The notes beneath the pieces were generated by a model that had not been told where the DNA came from, made no database searches, and saw only the letters and a list, made by a program, of their open reading frames with translations. DNA of 36,202 nt. It comes from Actinomycetota bacterium (GTDB lineage: Bacteria; Actinomycetota; Geothermincolia; Geothermincolales; RBG-13-55-18). Positions within the stretch are counted from its first letter, which is position 1. Each line of letters opens with the position of its first letter. A program made the position numbers and the translations under genes. Positions 30,780 to 36,202 of this stretch are shown here, piece by piece. The DNA lies in NCBI GenBank assembly GCA_014360685.1, contig JACIXB010000008.1, forward strand, positions 1-36,202. Direction: 5' to 3'.

Positions 30780-31502
30780 ATGGGAACGAACGGCAGGGAG
30801 ATCATCGTCTTCGAGAAGGTGAGCAAGGTCTACCCCCTGGGAGAGACGGAGGTCAAGGCCCTCCAGGACGTGGACCTGGTCATCCGGGAGGGTGAATTCG
30901 TGGTCATTCTGGGACCCAGCGGTTCGGGTAAGACCACCCTCCTCAACCTCATCGGGGGAATGGACACGGTGAGCAGCGGCCGCCTGGTGGTCAACGGGAG
31001 GGACATCTCCGGTCTGGACGTGAAGAGTCTCACCGAATACCGGCGCACCCAGATAGGCTTCATCTTCCAGTTCTTCAACCTCATCCCCACCCTGACCGCT
31101 TTGGAGAACGTGGAATTCGCCCTGGAGCTGGTCTCCGACAACACCAGGGACAAGGCCAGGAAAGCCCTGGAAATGGTGGGGTTGGGCGGTCGCGCCGACC
31201 ATTTCCCCAGCCAGCTTTCGGGAGGGGAACAGCAGAGGGTGGCCATCGCCAGGGCCATAGTCAAGGACCCGCCTATCCTCCTCTGCGACGAGCCCACCGG
31301 GGAACTGGATTACGAGACGGGAAAGAACGTGCTGCGTGTCATGCAGGAGATCAACCGGGAGAAAGGGCAGACCATCATCCTGGTGACCCACAACTCGGCC
31401 ATCGCCGAGATGTCACACCGGACGATACGCCTGCACAGCGGGCGCCTGGCGGAGATCGTGGAGATAGAGAACCCCAAGGACGCCATGGAGCTGGTCTGGT
31501 GA
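30780..31502 (+). CDS. ABC transporter ATP-binding protein, MacB/LolD/FtsE-like
   Basis: 240 residues from the ATG at 30780; a TTG six bases earlier or a GTG near 30739 could also serve, and no start has an ideal ribosome binding site. All ATPase motifs are present: Walker A GPSGSGKT (45-52), Q-loop Gln97, signature LSGGEQ (146-151), Walker [13 protein letters not shown] (166-177) and the H-loop His204 in VTHNSAI. The EPTGELD and [13 protein letters not shown] forms are typical of the MacB/LolD family that drives mechanotransmission or lipoprotein and peptide export (family knowledge). The partner FtsX/MacB-type permease is not adjacent; the next gene downstream is on the opposite strand, 24 bp away. 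It may work with a permease encoded elsewhere. Confidence 0.9.
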   Translation: MGTNGREIIVFEKVSKVYPLGETEVKALQDVDLVIREGEFVVILGPSGSGKTTLLNLIGGMDTVSSGRLVVNGRDISGLDVKSLTEYRRTQIGFIFQFFNLIPTLTALENVEFALELVSDNTRDKARKALEMVGLGGRADHFPSQLSGGEQQRVAIARAIVKDPPILLCDEPTGELDYETGKNVLRVMQEINREKGQTIILVTHNSAIAEMSHRTIRLHSGRLAEIVEIENPKDAMELVW

Positions 31503-31526
31503 CCCGGCCGGGAGGGCCCGGCGTCC

Positions 31527-32300
31527 TCAATCCAACAAGAGCCCGGTGAGGAGGTCGATCAACCCCTCGGGTCCCTGCACGGTCAGGTCGGCCACCGCCT
31601 CCAGCTCCACCGGCGTCTCCCCGGAGAGGACGGCCACGGCCACTCCCTCGAAACCGCCCTCCCGCATCAGGTAGCGCAGGCCCCGGAAGCCGTCCACGTC
31701 CGTCAGGTCGTCGCCGGCGAAGAGAGCGCGGCGCAGCTTCCAGCCGCGGGCCAGGCGGATGATCACCGTGCCCTTGTCGATCTCCACCGGAGGCCTTATC
31801 TCCACCGACCGGCGTCCGCGCCTGGCCCGCAGCCCCAGCCTGAGGGCCAGTCCCTCGGCCAGGCGCACCGCTTGCTCCTCGCTGCGGGGGGCTTCCCGGA
31901 AATGCAGGGTGAGGGAGGCCACCTTGTCCTCCAGGTTCACCCCGGGAAGACCGGGAAGGACCTCCCGGATCTCCGCGCGGGCCCGGTCCAGGGCGGGGAG
32001 GTAGGGTAGGACTTCCGGGTCCAGGCGGGGCTCATCCCCCTCCAGCCACTCCATGCCGTGGACCCCCACGTAATGGATGCGGGGCAGACCCACCAGGGAG
32101 GCCACGTCCGCGGCCCGCCTGCCGGAGAGGATGCACAGGGGATAGTGACGGGCCAGCCGGGGCAGGATTTCGGCTGCCCGGGGGTGAAGGACGGCACCGC
32201 CGGGAGTGGGGGCGATGTCGCTGATGGTCCCGTCGAAGTCCAGGAAAATCCCGCTGTGGCGGGGTTGGTCACGGAACCCCATCACCCAGTGCTCTTCCAT
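31527..32300 (-). CDS. otsB: Trehalose-6-phosphate phosphatase (HAD superfamily)
   Basis: 257 residues from the ATG at 32300; an ATG at 32282 is possible. It removes the phosphate from trehalose-6-phosphate. HAD motif I is DFDGT (21-25) with nucleophile Asp21 and acid Asp23, motif II is ILSGRR (57-62), Lys176 in EIDKGTVI fits motif III, and GDDLTD (196-201) is motif IV with the OtsB-type spacing. HYVGVHGMEW is the usual cap-proximal segment of trehalose-phosphatases. Together with the GT20 synthase at 26524-28113 it completes the OtsAB route, though the two genes are separated by TreT and the ABC ATPase. Its upstream region holds a tandem 38-39 nt repeat. Confidence 0.92.
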   Translation of the reverse strand: MEEHWVMGFRDQPRHSGIFLDFDGTISDIAPTPGGAVLHPRAAEILPRLARHYPLCILSGRRAADVASLVGLPRIHYVGVHGMEWLEGDEPRLDPEVLPYLPALDRARAEIREVLPGLPGVNLEDKVASLTLHFREAPRSEEQAVRLAEGLALRLGLRARRGRRSVEIRPPVEIDKGTVIIRLARGWKLRRALFAGDDLTDVDGFRGLRYLMREGGFEGVAVAVLSGETPVELEAVADLTVQGPEGLIDLLTGLLLD

Positions 32301-32338
32301 AATCTAACAACCCTTCGCTCCCGCCTTGTCCCGGCCGT

Positions 32339-32415
32339 CCCCTGGACCGGTAAGGTCTCGTTTTTCCAACATGTTATCCCCTGGACCGGCAACGTCTCGT
32401 TTTTCAACATGTTAT
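32339..32415. repeat. Tandem 39/38-nt repeat upstream of otsB
   Basis: Two adjacent units, 32339-32377 and 32378-32415, begin CCCCTGGACCGG and end AACATGTTAT; they differ at a few positions and one indel. Each contains the palindrome AACATGTT and the run TCTCGTTTTTC. They lie 39-115 bp before the otsB start. They could be regulatory or remnants of a mobile REP-like sequence. Confidence 0.85.
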
Positions 32416-32528
32416 ATTCGGCGGTCGAAAGCCGCAACGACGCGGATGCGGAAAGGCCCACGCGGGCAGGCCGGGGCGATGCGAAGCCCACCTTTTCCCC
32501 GCCCGGTTCCCGGCCCCGGAGGCCCGCT

Positions 32529-33311
32529 TCACCGGCGCCACGCGCGTCGCCTTGATGTCCCCCGGATGGGCAGGGCCGAGAGGTCGGCACCCGCCAGTAC
32601 CGCCCGTGGGTTTTCACGCAGGAGGACGTCCGCCGCTCCCGTCCCCAGCAGGTCCCGGGCCTTCTCCCAGGCTCCGGAGAGGTCCGGCCCCCTTTCCGCC
32701 GGGCGGTGGGCGTCGGAGGCCATCAGCCTGGCCAGGCCTTCCTTGAGAAGGGCGGCCGCCTGCCGTCGGGCGGCGCGACCGTAGGTCCCCAGGAGGGAGC
32801 CCGAGTTCACCTGCAGTTCCACTCCCCTGTCCACCAGGTCTCGAAGCAGGACCGGATCATCCGCCAGGCGTCGGTTGCGTTCCGGGTGGGCCAGGATGGG
32901 GGTACAGCCCCGGAGCTGGATGCGGAATAGGGTTTCCTCCGCGCCCACGGGAAAGTCCATGAGGGGAAGGTCCACCAGGATGTACCTGCCGTTTCCGGCC
33001 AAGGTCAACTTCTTTAAAGCATCCTCGTCCCCGGTGAGGCGGTAGAGCCCGGAGTTAAGGCGTACCTCCGCGCCGGGAAGCAGCTCCAGGCCCAGTCCCT
33101 CGAGTTCCAGTTTTCTCCTAAATTCCGCCACCAGGGGGGCTATGAGATCCCACGGCGCCGACCTTTCCTCCAGGTCCCAGTGGGGCGTGGCCACCATCAC
33201 CGTCGTGCCTCCCCCCAGGGCCGCCCGGGCCATGGCCAAGGATTCGGCTTCGTCGGAGGCTCCGTCGTCCAGGCCCGGGAGGATGTGGGAATGGAGATCC
33301 GTGAAGGACAA
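32529..33311 (-). CDS. PHP-domain phosphatase, CpsB/YwqE-like
   Basis: 260 residues with a TTG start at 33311, backed by GGAGGTAGGCG. PHP motifs are visible: DLHSHILPGLDDG (5-17), ATPHW (41-45), HPERN (142-146) and SDAH (199-202), which bind two or three metal ions. In Firmicutes this family dephosphorylates the BY-kinases that govern capsule or exopolysaccharide export (family knowledge). The epimerase stop lies three bases upstream and the two are surely co-transcribed. No BY-kinase or Wzz-type protein is in the window, so the target is uncertain. The C-terminus is Arg-rich (RGTSRRRAWRR). Confidence 0.88.
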   Translation of the reverse strand: MSFTDLHSHILPGLDDGASDEAESLAMARAALGGGTTVMVATPHWDLEERSAPWDLIAPLVAEFRRKLELEGLGLELLPGAEVRLNSGLYRLTGDEDALKKLTLAGNGRYILVDLPLMDFPVGAEETLFRIQLRGCTPILAHPERNRRLADDPVLLRDLVDRGVELQVNSGSLLGTYGRAARRQAAALLKEGLARLMASDAHRPAERGPDLSGAWEKARDLLGTGAADVLLRENPRAVLAGADLSALPIRGTSRRRAWRR

Positions 33312-33314
33312 CGC

Positions 33315-34265
33315 CTACCTCCGGAGGTTGAGGCGGTACCATTCCACGGTGCGGGCCAGCCCCTCGGGGAGGGGGGTGCGCGGCTTCCAGCCCAGGATCC
33401 TGCCGGCCTTCTCCGCCCGGAGGGCGATGCGGGAGAGTTCCCCCTGGCGGGGGGCAGCGTACTGCGGCTCCCCCTCGAAGTCCAGGATATCCGCCAACAT
33501 GCGGTAGAGCTGGTTGACCGAGGTCTCCACCCCGGTTCCCAGGTTGATGAACTCGCCGTCTCCCCTGGTAAGGGCGGCCAGGTAGGCCTCCACCACGTCG
33601 TCCACGAAGACGAAATCCCGGGTCTGCTCCCCGTCGCCGTAGATCACCGGCGCCTCCCCGGCCAGCATGCGCCCTATGAAGATGGCCACCACGCCCGCTT
33701 CCCCGAAGGGGTTCTGGCGCGGCCCGTAGACGTTGGCCGGCGCCAGTGTGCAGTAGGAGAGCCCGTGGGCGCGCTGGTAATACCGCAGGTATTCCTCTGC
33801 CACGTTCTTGCTCACCCCGTAAGGTGAGTCGGGGCGCCGCGGCGCTTCCTCGGAAACGGGCAGGGATTCCGGTTCCCCGTAAACGCATCCACCGGAGCTG
33901 GTGTTGATGAAACGCCTCACCCCGTTCTCCACCGCCAACCGGAGCACGTTGATGGTGCCCAGCACGTTGACCTCCGCGTCCAGGACCGGGTCCCCCACCG
34001 AGACCCTCACGTCCGGCTGGGCGGCGAGGTGGATGACCACCTCCTGTTCCCGGTTCCGGAAGGCCGCCAGCAGGGAGTCGTCGCGTATGTCGGTGTGGAA
34101 GAAGGCGAAACGGTTCTCCCGCGCCGCTTCCTTGACATTGTACAGGTTCTCGAACTTACCTGTGGACAGGTTGTCCACCACGGTCACCGAGTGTCCTTCC
34201 CGGAGGAGGGCGTCCACGAGGTTGGAACCTATGAAACCGGCCCCTCCCGTCACCAGTATGCGCAC
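33315..34265 (-). CDS. NAD-dependent epimerase/dehydratase, UDP-glucose 4-epimerase-like
   Basis: 316 residues from the GTG at 34265, chosen because GGAGGTGAGCCCG lies at good spacing and the protein then starts MRILVTGGAGFIGS; a GTG nine bases earlier is the alternative. The Rossmann motif GGAGFIGS is at 7-14, the catalytic pair Tyr149-x3-Lys153 in YGVSK, with the upstream serines in NTSSGGCVYG. AQPDVRVSVGDPVLD and TRDFVFVDDVVEA are typical of extended SDR sugar epimerases acting on UDP-glucose, UDP-GlcNAc or related sugars. It is followed directly by the CpsB-like phosphatase, forming a two-gene polysaccharide unit. Exact sugar unknown. Confidence 0.9.
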   Translation of the reverse strand: MRILVTGGAGFIGSNLVDALLREGHSVTVVDNLSTGKFENLYNVKEAARENRFAFFHTDIRDDSLLAAFRNREQEVVIHLAAQPDVRVSVGDPVLDAEVNVLGTINVLRLAVENGVRRFINTSSGGCVYGEPESLPVSEEAPRRPDSPYGVSKNVAEEYLRYYQRAHGLSYCTLAPANVYGPRQNPFGEAGVVAIFIGRMLAGEAPVIYGDGEQTRDFVFVDDVVEAYLAALTRGDGEFINLGTGVETSVNQLYRMLADILDFEGEPQYAAPRQGELSRIALRAEKAGRILGWKPRTPLPEGLARTVEWYRLNLRR

Positions 34266-34495
34266 CGGGCTCACCTCCCCATGGAATGTATCCCGGATGG
34301 GCGTCGCGGCTCCACTCTTCTCCCGGCGCCGCTCCCATGCCCGTGATCGTTACCGGTTTTCATCCCCTCTTCCCTCCGCCGGCCAGGAAAGGGCGATGCG
34401 GTGGCCTCCGACCGGGCCTCTCGCCCCTCGCCTCGCGGCGTGGGATTCCATCACCGCGTCCCCCCGGCCTCGACCTATGCGGGAGGAAAGCGGTC

Positions 34496-35263
34496 CTATG
34501 GTTGCGTTTCCGCGTCCTCGTACACGGAATCGATGATGGACCAAAACATGGGGCGCACTGACCTGTACTCCTCGTACGGCGCACGACCCTCGAAAAGGAA
34601 GCAGTATTTCCCGCCTACCGCGTAACAGAGTATGAAGTTGGTGCTCTCACCCATGAGGTTGGCCTCGAATTCCAGGTACAGGGCGGGCATGTCGCCGGCG
34701 CGGGTGTAAGCGAGGAGTTCGTCCTCCGTGTCCTTTACCGCCCCCCCCAACGAGCGGACCTTCTCCGCCGCCTGCCCTTCCAGGTATTCCCTTATGCCCT
34801 CCAGGCCCCCTATGGAGACCACGGGATCCAGCACCAGGACCTTGATTTCCATGAATTTCCTGGAGGTCAGGATCACTCGCAGCGAGGCCAGCTCTTCGCC
34901 CGCCGGGTAGCCTTGTTCCAGGCTCCAGCCCTCCGGGTAGGAGAAACCGAAGCCCCTCTCCGGGTCGTGGAACCGGGAGGTGCTCTCCTGCGTTTCCTCG
35001 GCCACCCCGCTTTCCTCGCGGCCCCCGGTCACCGCCCGGTAGACCAGAAAGGCGGCTCCGGCGAGGACGGCGAGAGCCGCGGAGAGGAGGAGGAAGACGG
35101 CCAAGTAGAACCAGGGACTGCGGTGCCGGGGAAGGACGAGTTCCTCCTCCGGCGCCTGGCGCAGGAAGCTTTCCACCAGGCTGTCCTGGGAAAGCGGCGC
35201 TCCGCAAAGCCCGCAGAACTTGGCCCTGTCCGGCTGGTAGGTTCCGCATTCCGGGCAGATCAA
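34496..35263 (-). CDS. Zinc-ribbon, single-pass membrane protein
   Basis: 255 residues if started at the TTG at 35263 (GGAGGT and GAGGA upstream), giving the common MICPECG beginning. The frame is open another 82 codons, but those residues are Arg/Gly-rich and look non-coding. A double zinc knuckle C3-x2-C6...C17-x2-C20 (CPECG, CGLCG) opens the protein. Residues 51-76 form one membrane helix, followed by an acidic Glu/Ser linker. The outer domain (~98-255) starts FHDPERGFGFSYPEGW, as in PsbP/DUF1795-like domains of lipoproteins. The topology places the ribbon in the cytoplasm and the PsbP-like domain outside. Function unknown. Confidence 0.82.
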   Translation of the reverse strand: MICPECGTYQPDRAKFCGLCGAPLSQDSLVESFLRQAPEEELVLPRHRSPWFYLAVFLLLSAALAVLAGAAFLVYRAVTGGREESGVAEETQESTSRFHDPERGFGFSYPEGWSLEQGYPAGEELASLRVILTSRKFMEIKVLVLDPVVSIGGLEGIREYLEGQAAEKVRSLGGAVKDTEDELLAYTRAGDMPALYLEFEANLMGESTNFILCYAVGGKYCFLFEGRAPYEEYRSVRPMFWSIIDSVYEDAETQP

Positions 35264-35771
35264 TCCTCGTACCTCCACCGGTATCCGTGGCGCACGCGCC
35301 CGCCTCGAGGCGCCTGCGTCCCCCCATCCACGCCCCGCCCGCCGCCCCTCCCCTCCGGAGCTGAGGAAAGGGCGGAAAAGGCGGCGCGGTGACATCTCGC
35401 CGGCGGACTCCCGCCGCGTCCTCCGGGTAAGGCGCGCGCCGTCCACGGCGTATCCCCGTTTCGCGACCGGGTCGGTTCCGTCACTCGACCCGGACCCCAT
35501 CCGGTCCACGGACGACGGCGTCTCATCCGCGACCGTAAGATTTCCCTACGGCCGCAAATAATCTTCTACCACCACCGGCACTTCGCCTTCGTCCCCTGAT
35601 CATACAGGGCGTGAGCCCCTTCGCGGCCACGCATCGGGCAAGCGTCCGCCGCGGGTATGGAAAGGCCGCGGCTCGCCCCGTGCCTCGCCGCTTCCTATCC
35701 TATAGTACGCCCCTTGACGCAAGCCGCGCTTCTATGGCCTGCTCGGGCGTAGTCCGGTGCCCCTCCGCTCT
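35264..35771. other. 508 bp intergenic region
   Basis: No gene is supported. An inverted repeat, GCGACCGTA (35529-35537) with TACGGCCGC (35547-35555), forms a 9-bp stem with one wobble pair; no T-run follows on either strand. A TATGAT hexamer on the minus strand near 35600 is the only promoter-like feature. Confidence 0.45.
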
Positions 35772-36202
35772 TCAGCGCGGGTAATTGAAATAGGTTGAGC
35801 GCTCCACCAGGATGGAGCCGTCGGCGCTCACCGCCGCGGAGAACTCCGAGCTTTCCAGCCCGGGAACCTGGTTCGCCTTGAGGGTCCCCCGGCTGCGGGG
35901 ACCGAGGGTCACCTCCTGTCGGACCTCCGTCCCGTCGGGCTTGAAGAAGGTGACCACGGCGGAAACGGCGGAGTCGCCCGGGTTCTGAAAGAGGAGGTAC
36001 GTGTCGAAGAAGGGGGAGGTGTAACCCTCCGCCAGGAAGTGCAGGGAGGAGGCTTGCCTCCTGCCGGTCTCCGCGTGTCCCCCGGGGCAATCCGGGTACC
36101 CGAAGTACATGGCCCTCTCCGCCACCACCGGGCGGTCGGAGGTCAACCGCGCCGACACCTCGGTGTTCTCCAGCCCGGGGATGGAATCCACCCCCACCGT
36201 GA
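35772..36202 (-). CDS. Surface-protein repeat module, C-terminal part (N-terminus outside window)
   Basis: The minus-strand frame is open through the right edge, so about 143 C-terminal codons are seen. Two halves repeat a pattern: a segment like VPGLESSEFSAAVSADGSIL then VERSTYFNY (final residues), and earlier IPGLENTEVSARLTSDRPVV then AERAMYFGY. Between them is HFLAEGYTSPFFDTYLLFQN, followed by a strand-rich TVxFxxPDG stretch. This is the same F-D-T-[FY]-[LV]-L-x-Q-N-P-G module that the gene at 1-1320 reaches at its truncated end. Such proteins are secreted and built of tandem modules in related uncultured bacteria (from memory). The protein ends NYPR with no membrane segment or sorting signal. 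Function unknown. Confidence 0.8.
   Translation of the reverse strand, partial: TVGVDSIPGLENTEVSARLTSDRPVVAERAMYFGYPDCPGGHAETGRRQASSLHFLAEGYTSPFFDTYLLFQNPGDSAVSAVVTFFKPDGTEVRQEVTLGPRSRGTLKANQVPGLESSEFSAAVSADGSILVERSTYFNYPR

Noticed and set aside
35264..35509. N-terminal extension of the zinc-ribbon gene
   Set aside because: The added 82 codons are Arg/Gly/Ser-rich with no hydrophobic core, while a TTG with a good ribosome binding site sits just before the first zinc-binding cysteine.
1..36202. tRNA, rRNA, CRISPR arrays, prophage or plasmid functions
   Set aside because: None recognised by eye. Repeats present are too few and irregularly spaced for CRISPR. A tRNA search program would be needed to exclude a degenerate tRNA.

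Overview
The window is GC-rich chromosomal DNA from a bacterium. Compact operons, good Shine-Dalgarno sequences, some GTG and TTG starts, a TreT-type trehalose synthase, HgdB/BcrB-C-type iron-sulfur dehydratase/reductase subunits and several secreted beta-repeat surface proteins suggest an anaerobic, perhaps thermophilic, deep-branching actinobacterial lineage. That placement is inference: no rRNA, tRNA or housekeeping marker lies in the window. I found no CRISPR array, prophage or plasmid genes.

Layout. 1-2119 (minus): a surface protein cut by the left edge and a small membrane-anchored protein, behind a 1.2 kb AT-richer intergenic stretch. 3318-7166: a 1282-residue secreted protein, beta-propeller / four IPT domains / beta-propeller, with a recently amplified 123-nt repeat. 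7605-10965: a DUF2079 membrane protein and a HEAT-repeat protein, divergently placed. 10966-12137: mostly non-coding, with a small ThiS/MoaD-like carrier, a dispersed 27-nt repeat and a palindrome beside a good promoter.

12138-19508 is the most interesting part: a six-gene operon with two unusual acyl-CoA dehydrogenase homologues, two mutually related helical proteins of no family I recognise (the longer with internal repeats and a C-terminal membrane tail), and two subunits of the 2-hydroxyacyl-CoA dehydratase / benzoyl-CoA reductase family. A PocR-domain histidine kinase and a LuxR-type response regulator follow (19993-22409) and may control it. I read it as an anaerobic CoA-thioester redox pathway with an unknown substrate and two undescribed accessory proteins.

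22411-23581 is a REP-associated tyrosine transposase (RAYT) of lower GC, bracketed by GGGGTCAGTCCC hairpin repeats. A further perfect hairpin copy sits inside the six-gene operon.

23590-36202: NAD synthetase; a UDP-GlcNAc 6-dehydrogenase-like enzyme; trehalose genes by two routes (GT20 OtsA-like synthase, OtsB phosphatase and TreT); a nitroreductase; a MacB-type ABC ATPase with no visible permease; an epimerase / CpsB-like PHP phosphatase pair pointing to exopolysaccharide; a zinc-ribbon membrane protein; and a second surface protein cut by the right edge that shares a repeat module with the one at the left edge.
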